DNA of 57,233 bases from Rhodopirellula europaea 6C (GCF_000338295.1 NZ_ANMO01000080.1:1-57233), one strand, 5' to 3'. Shown: positions 7,592-16,742, counted from the first letter of the stretch. Notes: generated by a model not told the origin, from the letters alone. Numbers and translations are program-made.

Positions 7592-9207
7592 ACCGTCAAG
7601 CCTCGTTCTGCCATGGAAACGACTGCGGCGTCTCGCAGCGATCCATCGGGAAGGCTGCAAAGATCTCGTAGCACCGCTTCGGATTGGGATCCGGTACCGT
7701 GCGCTAACGCCTGAGCGGTTCTCAGTTTTGCCAGTTGGTGATCGGTCTTCGCGATTTGCCGAAGGGGATCGATCATCAGATCAATAAGCCCCAGTGACTC
7801 AGCGAATGCGATGGCATCGAGTCGGTTTTGCATGACTGCGTGTCGCAATCCCTGCCGGACCATGTCGAGGGTGCCGGAATCTGTCTGCATCAGAATACGC
7901 CCAAGTTGCTTTCCGACTTCCGGTGATAATTCTCCGAAGATCGGAAGAACTTCGGCAGTGTTCAAATGAGCGAGCAAAGATTGAGCGGCGGCAGCAAGCG
8001 GTTTTGATTCGCTGTCGGAAAGTGCGATCAATTCGTCTAGAAGCCGAATGGTCCGATCGCAATCTAGAGTTTGCTCAGTCGTGCCGGAACCGTCTTTCTC
8101 GGCATCCAATGCAACCTGTTTTTCGAGCGAATCTTGCAGCACAGAAATCCAGTCTGCCAATTCAGGTGCTTCGATGCGTTTGAGGCAAAGTTCGGCGGTG
8201 CGGATGGCGGAGGGGCCGCCTCGTTCCAGCATCGCGATCACCAAGTGAATGGATTCTGGTTCGTGGGGCATCGCGATGGAGTAGGCGTTGCACATTGCGC
8301 CGTCGCGATCGCTTCCGAGCGAACGCATGAATGACTCACCGCCACGCAAGCAGTCCGGCAGGCCGTATTCGCGTAAATTGATCGCGGTGACCGGAGTCGG
8401 ATTGTCGCCAATGGTTTCCAGAAGAGTTTCGCAAAACTTGGCATCGTGACGGCGCAGCAACAAACCGATCACCGGTCCGGGGATTTTGCGCCGCCGAATG
8501 AAACCTGCCAGTAGTTGCAGCACAGATTGATGTTCGCTAGTACGCATGCGACGAAGTAGCGTTTCTTGGGTCGGTGATTCGTCACTCATCAAACGTTGGA
8601 ACAGTGCATCGTTCCAATCCGAGATGACCAGAAACGCATCCAATAGATCGGTGTTTCGATGAGTGTTGTATCGCTCGACCGCTTCGCCCAGCAGTTCTGC
8701 GATGGATTGCCGAAATCGTTCTAATTCCGGATTGATCCGTTCTCCGTCGCCACGGTGTCGGACCGCTTTGGACAGCGGGCTGGCAAGTGCCAGGGTCACT
8801 TCGCCCGAGGCCGCTCGGATGAGCGAGTCTTCGTGGTTTTGTGCGAGGTTGATCAGTCTTGCCAACGAAGCGGTTTGATTGAGGCAATCCACCAAGTCGA
8901 TCAGTCGCAATCCGATCGCTTGATTCCATCCGTCTTTGGCCAGTTGTTTTGTGACCGCCGTGCCCAAGTAGCCTGCATCGAGTTCGCCGGACTTGGTCGT
9001 GAGCGCCGAAAGCAGATCGTCGTGGTATTTCTCAAAGCGATTAATCAACCAGTTCAGCGATTTCACGTCTTTGCGGTGCGCCATTGCTCGCAAGCAATTT
9101 TGACGCGTGGATTGGTCATCACTTGTCGCACCAAATTGCAGCACTTCGCCAGCGCTGGGCGATGAGTGTGTCGTGAGGATATCGAATGTGACGTCCAGTG
9201 ATGACAT
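7588..9207 (-). CDS. Helical-repeat (HEAT-like) protein, unknown function
   Basis: A 539-residue soluble protein with no signal peptide or membrane segment. It is made of alternating amphipathic helices of about 35-45 residues with many Leu and Ala, such as QNCLRAMAHRKDVKSLNWLI and the final LRDLCSLPDGSLRDAAVVSM, which fit HEAT or armadillo-like repeats used for protein binding. I see no catalytic motif. It is translationally coupled to the small membrane protein downstream, so it may be docked at the membrane. The start ATG 9207 is the first in the frame that follows a plausible gap. Confidence 0.7.
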   Translation of the reverse strand: MSSLDVTFDILTTHSSPSAGEVLQFGATSDDQSTRQNCLRAMAHRKDVKSLNWLINRFEKYHDDLLSALTTKSGELDAGYLGTAVTKQLAKDGWNQAIGLRLIDLVDCLNQTASLARLINLAQNHEDSLIRAASGEVTLALASPLSKAVRHRGDGERINPELERFRQSIAELLGEAVERYNTHRNTDLLDAFLVISDWNDALFQRLMSDESPTQETLLRRMRTSEHQSVLQLLAGFIRRRKIPGPVIGLLLRRHDAKFCETLLETIGDNPTPVTAINLREYGLPDCLRGGESFMRSLGSDRDGAMCNAYSIAMPHEPESIHLVIAMLERGGPSAIRTAELCLKRIEAPELADWISVLQDSLEKQVALDAEKDGSGTTEQTLDCDRTIRLLDELIALSDSESKPLAAAAQSLLAHLNTAEVLPIFGELSPEVGKQLGRILMQTDSGTLDMVRQGLRHAVMQNRLDAIAFAESLGLIDLMIDPLRQIAKTDHQLAKLRTAQALAHGTGSQSEAVLRDLCSLPDGSLRDAAVVSMAERGLTV

Positions 9208-9514
9208 GACTCGCGGGGCCGGAAAGGAGAAAGCGTGAGACCGGGGCGTTGTCTCGAGATTGATTGGGAAGAGTGTGTGATGTGAGACGGATAGCGATCG
9301 CCCGGCCGCTCACGCATATTGAGACAATGCCCAGTCAACAGTAGCCCTTGGATGGTGAGGGTCGGTTAAACGCTCCCGAAAAAAATCGCTGTCGCGGTTT
9401 GCCACCCGGCACAATCGATCCATTGTTCGCAACAGGTGCGTGGAATCGCTCTGGTGTTGCGTACAGTTGGGATGGCGCCGATGGCAAGGTTTATGCCGGT
9501 GCGGATCCGACTGC
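9208..9514. other. Intergenic region without a recognisable feature
   Basis: About 307 bases between two minus-strand genes (DUF58 ends at 9515 and the helical-repeat protein starts at 9207). The ORFs here run antisense and have no conserved motif. I see no strong hairpin with a T-tract; a promoter for the 9207 gene is expected but not evident. Confidence 0.3.
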
Positions 9515-10402
9515 CTAGAACCTTGCTTGGCGTTGCTGCAGGTACTCGGTCAGTGCACGGTCAAACGGCATGCTGGTGTCCAACGGCACGTAATCGATTC
9601 GCAAAGCGGAACAGCCTTGGGAATACGTTTCGCGAAAAGCGGCGATTTGATCGAGGTACTCGGCTCGGAATCCGGTCGCATCGACCGTGACCAGTTCGCC
9701 TGATTCGGGATCTTCAAATTCGACGGGACCGTCGTATGGAAAACGAACCTCGGCGTCGTCGAGGACATGAAAGACGATCACGTCATGACCGCCGTGCCGC
9801 AAACGAGCGAGCGCCGCGAGCGTTTCTTCCGGATCGCCCAGCAAATCAGAGAACAACATCACAAGGCTGTGTTGTTTCAACATCGCGGCGACCTGAACCA
9901 AGCATCGCGGCAGTTCCGTGGTGCCTTCGGGAGTCATTCCGGATAGGGCCGCCAAGACATCTCCCAGATGCCCGCGTCGACTCCGCGCAGGCAAGATCGC
10001 TCGCAGTTTGTCGTCAAAGGTCAGCAATCCGACGGGGTCTTTTTGCAAAGACATCAGATATGTCAGTGCGGCCGCCAAGCACGTCGAGTACTCGAACTTC
10101 GTCATCGAGGTTCCTTGGCGGAAACCCATCGACTTCGATAGATCCATCAACAGAAAACCGTTCAGGTTGGTTTCCGCTTCGAACCGTTTGATGTAGTGCT
10201 TGTCCGTTTTGGCATACACCAACCAATCGATCAGCTTTGGATCGTCGCCGCGATTGTACAGACGGTGATCACTGAACTGAACCGAGAACCCTTGTAGCGG
10301 ACTGCTGTGCAATCCTTGCAAGAACCCTCGCACGACCATGCGAGCGCGCAGATCGAGTCGTTTGATCTGTTGCAGTGTTTCAGGTGAAAGAGTCGATGTC
10401 AT
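9515..10402 (-). CDS. DUF58 domain protein, soluble VWA-like
   Basis: A 295-residue DUF58 protein of the short, membrane-anchorless type. Near residues 50-75 it has the signature FSDHRLYNRGDDPKLIDWLV followed by YAKTDKHYIKRFE. The VWA-like metal site FLLMDLSKSMGF contains DxSxS, so metal binding is more likely than in the DUF58 protein at 1089-2504. The gene starts at ATG 10402, overlapping the stop of the upstream ABC ATPase gene (ATGA, 10399-10402). No MoxR gene is adjacent; the partner may be the MoxR-like protein at 2501-3544 or one outside the window. Confidence 0.88.
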   Translation of the reverse strand: MTSTLSPETLQQIKRLDLRARMVVRGFLQGLHSSPLQGFSVQFSDHRLYNRGDDPKLIDWLVYAKTDKHYIKRFEAETNLNGFLLMDLSKSMGFRQGTSMTKFEYSTCLAAALTYLMSLQKDPVGLLTFDDKLRAILPARSRRGHLGDVLAALSGMTPEGTTELPRCLVQVAAMLKQHSLVMLFSDLLGDPEETLAALARLRHGGHDVIVFHVLDDAEVRFPYDGPVEFEDPESGELVTVDATGFRAEYLDQIAAFRETYSQGCSALRIDYVPLDTSMPFDRALTEYLQQRQARF

Positions 10403-11088
10403 GCGGTGATGCCGAATCGTTCGCGGCGTACCAATGCACCATCGACCAACTCGAAACGCTCGTTCATGTCATCGGCCAACGACAGCGAGTGAGTGACGGT
10501 CACCAACACCGTGTTCTGCTCGGCTTGCAAACGCAGCAACAATTCCGTGATCGTCTTCGCGGTTTTCGAATCCAGGTTGCCAGTCGGTTCATCCGCCAAC
10601 ACAACGAATGGTTGCATCAGCAAGGCTCGGGCGATGGCGACACGTTCGCGTTCCCCGCCCGACAATTCGCGAGGCAGGTGAGTGGCTCGGTGAGACAATC
10701 CAACGGCATCGATCAGTTCCGCCGCACGCGTCGTGTCATCGCCCGTTGGTTTCCCATTTGCCAACGCGGGGATGAGAACGTTTTCTGTCACCGACAGTTG
10801 TGGCAACAAATGGTGATCCTGAAAGATGAAACCGATCGTTTGGTTTCGATAGGCAGCTCGCTCACGTGCATCGAGTGCAAACGGATCTTGACCGTTGATT
10901 TGGACGGACCCGGAGTCGGGTTCGTCGAGCGTTCCAAGAATTTGAAGCAGCGTTGTCTTGCCACTTCCGCTCGGGCCAACAATCGCGGCAGATTGTCCGG
11001 GGGAAAGCTCGAGGTTGACGCCTCGCAAGACGGACAGCGGTTCGCCCGCGGTGGGATACGATTTCGACAGCTCGGAAACAACCAACAC
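10399..11088 (-). CDS. ABC transporter ATP-binding protein, LolD/MacB type
   Basis: A 229-residue ATPase with all ABC motifs: Walker A GPSGSGKT (residues 38-45), Q-loop FIFQDHHLLPQ (about 87-97), signature LSGGE (142-146), Walker B VVLADEP (162-168) and the H-loop VTH (198-200). The spacing and the sequence TGNLDSKTA match the LolD/MacB/FtsE group, which works with permeases in lipoprotein release or efflux. No permease gene is next to it, which is unusual. The start is GTG at 11088. The downstream DUF58 gene overlaps it by ATGA, so the ATPase may serve an envelope process together with that protein. Confidence 0.92.
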   Translation of the reverse strand: MLVVSELSKSYPTAGEPLSVLRGVNLELSPGQSAAIVGPSGSGKTTLLQILGTLDEPDSGSVQINGQDPFALDARERAAYRNQTIGFIFQDHHLLPQLSVTENVLIPALANGKPTGDDTTRAAELIDAVGLSHRATHLPRELSGGERERVAIARALLMQPFVVLADEPTGNLDSKTAKTITELLLRLQAEQNTVLVTVTHSLSLADDMNERFELVDGALVRRERFGITA

Positions 11089-11744
11089 GTCCGTGGACTC
11101 CGTTTTAACGACTGGGATGCAACCGGCTCAGTCTAGCAGTCTTCCGCCTGAACGTCTCGATGCGAACGAGCTGGTTGAAGTTTGCTGTCTGTTCGACGTG
11201 GCTTTCGATCGACTGGTGTTCGAATCAACTGCTGCTGAGTTGTTCGTTGTCGCTGACACATATGGAGCGAACAAACAGGATGAGTTGCCGGCTCAAACTC
11301 AAACCGATGAATTGCGGGCTGGTGGAGCAGATTCAAGCTGTTTGAGAAGTACCACCAATCCGTGGCAACAAGTCGCCTGAAAATTGGGCGTTGCCGCGAT
11401 GTTTTTAAACACTCATGCAAATTTGCGTTGCGTGCTCAATGTTTGAAATCAAGTGGTGGCCGCGTACCCCAAAAGTCAAACGCAGAAATTAACCAAAAAA
11501 CTAAGATTCTGCGTTCTATAGAGGGCGATTTGCGGCACCTAGAGACTTGCTTAAGTCGCGTAACGGGGCGTTACTTCGTGCCTTTTTTGCCGTGTGCGCA
11601 TTTTTAAGCGAATGGTTTGCAAACGGTGCGATCGCGAATTCGAGGTTTTGTGTGGTGGAATGATGGTTGCGTGTCATCAGGGAATCCAAAGGTTCGAGTT
11701 CGCTCGATGCCTGCCAACCGAATCCCTGTCATATCGAGAGTCCG
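11089..11744. other. AT-richer intergenic region with two hairpins
   Basis: A 656-base region between the divergent ABC ATPase and DUF1559 genes. No ORF here has recognisable domains. Two inverted repeats stand out: CGCAGAA/TTCTGCG (11481-11487 and 11507-11513) and GTAACG-GGG-CGTTAC (11560-11574). Eight bases after the second one comes a run of six T (11583-11588), so this could be a weak terminator or part of a structured leader of the DUF1559 gene. Confidence 0.35.
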
Positions 11745-12866
11745 ATGTTGAAGTACCCGTCTATGTCATCCCGTTTTCACATGCGTTCGGACGACGCAGA
11801 TCAGCCGATTCACGCACGGCGAGGTTTCACCTTGGTTGAACTGCTCGTCGTCATTGCGATCATCGGGGTGATGGTTGGTTTGCTGCTGCCAGCTGTGCAG
11901 TCTGCTCGTGAGGCAGCTCGTCGCATGAGCTGCAGCAACAACATGAAGCAGATCGGTTTGGCACTTCACAACTATCATTCCGCGTTCAATTCTTTTCCCG
12001 CATCGGGGCGACCTGAGAACTACACCGCCAATGGTTGGGCTCGGAAGTCGTCATGGTTCATTGCCATCTTGCCGCAACTGGAACAATCAGCCATCTACGA
12101 TGGCATTGATTTCTCCGCATCGTCGTTCGACAAGATGAACGCGGGTTGGGCCGCACCCGTCGTTCACTGGGAAGAAATGAACCAAGCGCGTGTACCGGGG
12201 TTTTGGTGCCCCTCGAGTGTGCTTGCAAAAACAAATCTGTATCCAACGAACGATGCGACTCAAGCGTTGGGAGCACCCGAAAATCTGGAAGTTCAGATTC
12301 CTGACTATGCCGGCAACAGCGGTTGCAACTTCACCGGCGGAACCATCGATGATCACCCGACCGCAGTTTGGGACTGGGGTGGCGTTCATGCTGACAACGG
12401 TTTCTTTGGTATGAAGTTGCGATTTGGTACACCGTGGCCTGGTACGGAGACCCGATTCGCTTCGCTACTAGACGGAACTTCGCACACCATCGCGGTGGGT
12501 GAGCAAGGTGGCGTTCACGGAACCTTCAACGATCACCGCGCTGGATCGGTTCTCGGCGGCATGTGGTCTTGTGGTACCGCGACCGCCGGAAACTCGAAGA
12601 ACAACTACGTCGTGACTCGTTACCCCATCAACTACTCCGGCGACGATTGGCCATCGTGGGGCGGACTGAGGTGGAATGGCGGTTGGGAGAAAAACGGTAT
12701 GGAAACCGCTTTTAATAACACTGCGTTTCGATCGCAACACATCGGCGGTGCCCAATTCGTAATGGCCGATGGTTCGGTGCAATTCATCACCGACAGCATT
12801 CAATTCGAAATCTACACGGCATTGATGGATCGTGCGGACCGGTCGGCGATGGAAGGACTGGAATGA
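11745..12866 (+). CDS. DUF1559 prepilin-like (type IV pilin-like N-terminus) protein
   Basis: A 373-residue surface or periplasmic protein of the DUF1559 family, which is greatly expanded in planctomycetes. The prepilin cleavage/methylation motif RRGFTLVELLVVIAIIGV (residues 25-42) starts a single hydrophobic helix, and the cleavage site lies after G27 with the conserved glutamate E32. The family's C-terminal block HIGGAQFVMADGSVQFI (H-x9-DG type) is near residues 335-351. ATG 11745 is preferred because GAGAG ends four bases before it; ATG 11763 is an alternative. The following lipoprotein gene overlaps it (ATGA, 12863-12866), the usual planctomycete arrangement. The role of the family is unknown. 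Confidence 0.92.
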   Translation: MLKYPSMSSRFHMRSDDADQPIHARRGFTLVELLVVIAIIGVMVGLLLPAVQSAREAARRMSCSNNMKQIGLALHNYHSAFNSFPASGRPENYTANGWARKSSWFIAILPQLEQSAIYDGIDFSASSFDKMNAGWAAPVVHWEEMNQARVPGFWCPSSVLAKTNLYPTNDATQALGAPENLEVQIPDYAGNSGCNFTGGTIDDHPTAVWDWGGVHADNGFFGMKLRFGTPWPGTETRFASLLDGTSHTIAVGEQGGVHGTFNDHRAGSVLGGMWSCGTATAGNSKNNYVVTRYPINYSGDDWPSWGGLRWNGGWEKNGMETAFNNTAFRSQHIGGAQFVMADGSVQFITDSIQFEIYTALMDRADRSAMEGLE

Positions 12867-13345
12867 TGAACCTGAATCAAAAAGCAATTTTCGAGAATCC
12901 AAATCGAATTCGACCTCACCAGTTGCTGGGTTCGTCCATCGTGCTCATTGGTTTATTGAGTACGTTGTCTGGATGCGGCCCATCGGGCCCCGAGACCGGC
13001 GAGGTTTCTGGTGTGGTCAGCATGGGAGGGGCGCCGGTACCTGGAGCCTCGATCACCTTCTATCCTGTCACCGGCCGGCAGTCGTTTGGCAAGTCGGACC
13101 AAGAGGGACGCTACACATTGGAGTACGCTCAGGATCAGCCGGGAGCGGTCACGGGGCAGCACCGAGTTAAGATCATGACCGGAGGCATGGGAGCACCCAG
13201 CATGCCGAGCGGGCCTGCAGAAAGTCCCAGCAAATCGCGATCGCGTTCAAAAGGAATGGAACCACCGAGGGAAGTCACGCTTCCAGACATGGTGACGGTC
13301 GAGTCTGGTTCGAACGAAATTAACCTGGACATTCCTTCGGCCTGA
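12863..13345 (+). CDS. Small lipoprotein with a carboxypeptidase-regulatory-like fold
   Basis: A 160-residue lipoprotein. The signal peptide (HQLLGSSIVLIGLLSTLSGC) ends in the lipobox LSGC at about residue 38. The mature part begins ETGEVSGVVSMGGAPVPGASITFYP, then has SDQEGRYTLEY, which fits the Ig-like carboxypeptidase regulatory (transthyretin-like) domain. A Ser/Lys/Arg-rich linker near residues 120-132 precedes the last strand. It is encoded in an ATGA overlap with the DUF1559 gene, and proteins of this kind accompany DUF1559 proteins across planctomycetes. Function is unknown; a structural envelope role is inferred. Confidence 0.9.
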   Translation: MMNLNQKAIFENPNRIRPHQLLGSSIVLIGLLSTLSGCGPSGPETGEVSGVVSMGGAPVPGASITFYPVTGRQSFGKSDQEGRYTLEYAQDQPGAVTGQHRVKIMTGGMGAPSMPSGPAESPSKSRSRSKGMEPPREVTLPDMVTVESGSNEINLDIPSA

Positions 13346-13374
13346 CCAGCCGGCTAGCGACGATAGTCCGATTA

Positions 13375-13416
13375 CCTCGGCTGCGATTGTTCGGTTGATC
13401 GCGGCCGGGGTTTTTT
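13375..13416 (+). terminator. Rho-independent terminator of the DUF1559-lipoprotein pair
   Basis: A 13-base stem (CCTCGGCTGCGAT with ATCGCGGCCGGGG, two G-T pairs), a 10-base loop and six T directly after it (13411-13416). It lies 30 bases past the lipoprotein stop. Confidence 0.88.
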
Positions 13417-13461
13417 GTTGGCTGATTGCCCCCAGGGCAGGATATTTTTCGGTGTGTCAGT

Positions 13462-14448
13462 ATGATGGTTGGGATGAATTCATCTTCATCTCATGCGGCT
13501 AACGCCGACGAACCGGTTCACTCTTCCATCGGATTACGAACCTCCTGGTCCGACGTGGTTGTGTCATTGATCGTTCCAGCTGCTCTCGTTTTGTTGCTGG
13601 TTGTGGTGACCTGGATGCAACAAGGCTTTGTGGCTGGGATGCGATGCGGAACGGATCTGATCCAGCCCGTTGGTTTGGTGTGGCTGGGGATGTTGGCATT
13701 GACGGTGTTTGCGGTCCGGCAATGGCGACGTGGAACACAATCCGCGGCCAAGGCCCTCGGTTGGTTCGCCTGCTTCATTCTTTGGTGGATCGTCGGCAAC
13801 GGCGATTTCGCGAACTGGATGAGCGGCCGCGTTGAGAGTCCGTTGCAAACGGAACCAAGCCCTGCGTTGGAGCAACGCGATCTCGATCGACCGTTTGATG
13901 CGGTCGTCGTGCTTGGTGGCGGTTCGTCCGCCATCGCACCCGGGTTTTACGAATTGGGGCGAGATGGCGAACGAGTCATCTCGGCGGCTCAGGCGTATCA
14001 TGCGGGGGCGACACGGAAAATCATCGTGACGGGATCTTCCACCGATGGGTATGAACCGCCGTGGAAACAGTCGACTCAGTTGCTGATGTCGCTGGGCGTG
14101 CCGGAAGACGTGATCGTACGGATCGAAGGCGTCAACACTCAAGCCGAAATGCGTTCGCTCAAACAGTTGATGGATTCACCGCCGTCGGAAATGAACGAAC
14201 TTCGTCAGGGCAACGGCGACTCGCCGGATGAGCTCAAGGTCGGATTGATCACCAGCGCGTTTCATATGCCGCGAGCCATGCGGTTGGCAAAGGCGTCTTC
14301 GCTCGAGCTGATCCCGCTGCCCTGTGCCTTTCGTGCCAAGGACAAGCAACGCCCATGGGTTGCTTCATCATTGGTTCCAAAGGCAGAGAACCTCGAGACC
14401 GTCGCGAAGATGATCAAAGAGACCATTGCGAAAATCGCCGGGCAGTGA
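13462..14448 (+). CDS. DUF218 (YdcF/ElyC/SanA-like) membrane protein
   Basis: A roughly 328-residue protein. Three hydrophobic segments lie in the first 115 residues (VVSLIVPAALVLLLVVVTWM, VGLVWLGMLALTVFAV and AKALGWFACFILWWIVGN). A DUF218 domain follows, with DAVVVLGGGSS, RKIIVTGSST, the NTQAEM motif and LITSAFHMPRAM. In Gram-negative bacteria ElyC and SanA act in envelope integrity and lipid-carrier-related steps, so an envelope role is possible, but the substrate is unknown. There are three candidate ATGs (13462, 13465, 13474) and none has a good ribosome site. The 14-base sequence CAGTGATTNAGCAGG is repeated in tandem just at and after the stop (14445-14472). Confidence 0.85.
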   Translation: MMVGMNSSSSHAANADEPVHSSIGLRTSWSDVVVSLIVPAALVLLLVVVTWMQQGFVAGMRCGTDLIQPVGLVWLGMLALTVFAVRQWRRGTQSAAKALGWFACFILWWIVGNGDFANWMSGRVESPLQTEPSPALEQRDLDRPFDAVVVLGGGSSAIAPGFYELGRDGERVISAAQAYHAGATRKIIVTGSSTDGYEPPWKQSTQLLMSLGVPEDVIVRIEGVNTQAEMRSLKQLMDSPPSEMNELRQGNGDSPDELKVGLITSAFHMPRAMRLAKASSLELIPLPCAFRAKDKQRPWVASSLVPKAENLETVAKMIKETIAKIAGQ

Positions 14449-14522
14449 TTTAGCAGGCAGTGATTCAGCAGGCAAGGATTCGCTGCGTGGTGGTCGGTCG
14501 GCGATTGGATGCCGGATGGATA

Positions 14523-15302
14523 TTACAGGTTCAGTTCATTCAAAGTGGGCTCGAGTGCCACCTTCCACTTTTGATAGCCCGCATCGTTTGGGTGTAGCAA
14601 GTCGGGAAACTCCTCTTTCTTTGCGTCGCCATTTTCGTTTGCGAATGGCGTCCAAGTATCGACCAGGTGCACGCCATCGTTTTCATTGGCGATCTCGGTC
14701 AGCAATTTGTTGAGGCGTTTAATTTTGCCAGCGGGACGTGACTTGGTTTCACTGCTTGGCATCACGAGGCAAATCACGATTGGCATCTCCGAATCGTGCG
14801 TATGCAATTCTTTGAGAATCAACCGAACGTTTCCGGCGATGGTTTTCGGCGTGGCATGCTCCTCCAAGTCGTTTGTCCCCATCAACATGACGACCGCTTG
14901 GGGATTCACGTCCAGCACGTCTTCTTTCAATCGATACAGCATGCCGCGAGTCGTATCGCCGCTGATGCCGCGGTTGGCAACTTTACGATCACCGAACGCT
15001 CCACGGAAATCGTCTCCCCAACCTTGTGTGATGGAGTCACCAAGGAACACGATTGCGTTTTGGTCTTGTTGCACGCGCGAGGCAAAAGTGGATCGTCGTT
15101 TCTGCCACAAATTCTTCATCCAGTCATAGCGACGGACGGGACCCTCGCCGGCCATCGAGTCGTTGGATTCTGGAATCAAGAATTGTCGTTCGACCGTGGC
15201 GGCATCTTGGGCCATTGCCGAAGAGCCGAAGCACAACAAACCGGCTTCCAAGCCAACGCAAACACACAAGAGACGCAGACAGGACGATCGACGTTGATTC
15301 AT
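14523..15302 (-). CDS. Secreted SGNH/GDSL-family hydrolase
   Basis: A 259-residue exported esterase-like protein. The N-terminal signal peptide (RLLCVCVGLEAGLLCFGSSAMAQ) ends near residue 32. All SGNH blocks are present: GDSITQGWG (catalytic Ser, about residue 90), the block II Gly in NRGISGDTT, GTNDLEEH (Asn) and DLLHPNDAGYQKW (catalytic His with the upstream Asp). The family includes acylhydrolases, platelet-activating-factor acetylhydrolase-like enzymes and sugar esterases, so the substrate is probably an acyl or acetyl ester outside the cytoplasm. ATG 15302 directly precedes the signal peptide. It is divergent from the radical SAM gene. Confidence 0.92.
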   Translation of the reverse strand: MNQRRSSCLRLLCVCVGLEAGLLCFGSSAMAQDAATVERQFLIPESNDSMAGEGPVRRYDWMKNLWQKRRSTFASRVQQDQNAIVFLGDSITQGWGDDFRGAFGDRKVANRGISGDTTRGMLYRLKEDVLDVNPQAVVMLMGTNDLEEHATPKTIAGNVRLILKELHTHDSEMPIVICLVMPSSETKSRPAGKIKRLNKLLTEIANENDGVHLVDTWTPFANENGDAKKEEFPDLLHPNDAGYQKWKVALEPTLNELNL

Positions 15303-15350
15303 TGAAGCAGACTCACGGAGCGAATTCGGACGGGACCCTTTTAGTTTATC

Positions 15351-16742
15351 ATGAACCTTCAGGGCGATGATGTCGCCATCCAGTTCACGATGGAGGTGCC
15401 GGTGCCGAAACCAAAATTGACGTTGGTCTCGATGAGTGGATTGCGAGTGGGGCATGAGGAATTGCTTCAACGCGGATTGAAGTTGCCCGGATTGGCTCGC
15501 CGCGCGTCCGCTCTTTCGCAGTTGCCTCCGCTTGGCTTGCTGACCATTGCCGCGTTGGTACCGGAGACGTGGGATATCGAACTGGTCTTGGATGACGGTG
15601 TCACACGAGAGAGCGAGGTGGCCGAACGGATTTTGTCTGGGACATCTTCGTCGAATCTGCCGCGAGTCGTCGCTTTTTCGGCGCTGACTCCCTCGGCCGA
15701 TCGTGCGGCACGAATCAGTCGACTGGTTCAGCGTCCCAACGTGACAACTGTGATCGGAGGATTGCACGCGACGGCGGCACCCGAACATTGTCGCCCGCAC
15801 TTTGATGTTGTCGTTCAGGGCGACGGAGAAAGCACGTTCGCGAATTTGTTGGCGGATGTGATACAGGGATCGACCGTGGCTTCCTATCGAGCTGATGGAT
15901 CGTTCTCACTCGCGGATTCGCCATTGCCGCGATGGGATTTGTTGGGAGAACACTCGCCACCGCGGTACACGATTCAATCGATGCGAGGTTGTCCATGGGC
16001 GTGTTCGTTCTGCGCGGCAAGCCGAATGCTTGGGCCGGCCAGGGTCAAACCCGATGAGCGGTTCGAAGCGGAACTGCAGGCGATCTCACGCCAACAATCG
16101 CGGCCGTGGATCGAGTTGGCCGATGACAACACTTTCGCCAGTGATCGCGATCATGGACCGATGTTGGAATCACTCCGTCGCCATGGTGCGCGTTGGTTCA
16201 CTGAATCCGATTGGCGAATCGCGACGCAGCCGAAACTGCTGCAGCAAATATCGGAGAGTGGATGTCGACAGATCTTGATTGGGTTGGAGTCCAGCGTGTT
16301 TCGCTATCCAGGCATGGGAGCCAAGAACGCGGATTGGGAACGTATGCTGGAGGCGGTCGTTGCGATTCAAGAAGCTGGCATCGTCGTCAACGGTTGCTTG
16401 ATCGTCGGAGCGGACGGAGAAACGAGGGCATCAATCGCTCGACTGGGAGACTTCTTGGAAGAAGCTCCGATGGGTGAGATTCAGTTGACGTTGCAGACAC
16501 CGTTTCCGGGAACCAGCCTTTACAAATCGTTGTCGCAATCGAGGCGGTTGCTTCCCGGTGACTTCTCCAGGTACACGTTGTTTGACGTGGTTTATCAGCC
16601 AGATCAGATGACGGCCGAGCAATTGCAAAACGAGTTCAATGATTTGGTCGAGCGAGTGTTTCGTCCGGAGGCTCAGGCACGACGCGATTCCATTCAAAAG
16701 AAGATTCGATCCTTCCGACGCACCGCGAGAAACCAGGTATGA
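15351..16742 (+). CDS. Cobalamin-binding-type radical SAM protein
   Basis: A 463-residue protein with an N-terminal B12-binding-like domain (residues about 15-165; GGLHATAAPEHC and VVVQGDGESTFANLL are typical of B12 radical SAM enzymes) and a radical SAM domain carrying CPWACSFC, the CxxxCxxC cluster motif, near residue 219. The N-terminal domain lacks an obvious DxHxxG cobalamin-ligand motif. Class members catalyse methylations or carbon-skeleton changes in lipid, hopanoid and cofactor pathways; the substrate here is unknown. The following membrane-protein gene overlaps by ATGA (16739-16742). The start may be ATG 15351 or ATG 15390. Confidence 0.88.
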   Translation: MNLQGDDVAIQFTMEVPVPKPKLTLVSMSGLRVGHEELLQRGLKLPGLARRASALSQLPPLGLLTIAALVPETWDIELVLDDGVTRESEVAERILSGTSSSNLPRVVAFSALTPSADRAARISRLVQRPNVTTVIGGLHATAAPEHCRPHFDVVVQGDGESTFANLLADVIQGSTVASYRADGSFSLADSPLPRWDLLGEHSPPRYTIQSMRGCPWACSFCAASRMLGPARVKPDERFEAELQAISRQQSRPWIELADDNTFASDRDHGPMLESLRRHGARWFTESDWRIATQPKLLQQISESGCRQILIGLESSVFRYPGMGAKNADWERMLEAVVAIQEAGIVVNGCLIVGADGETRASIARLGDFLEEAPMGEIQLTLQTPFPGTSLYKSLSQSRRLLPGDFSRYTLFDVVYQPDQMTAEQLQNEFNDLVERVFRPEAQARRDSIQKKIRSFRRTARNQV

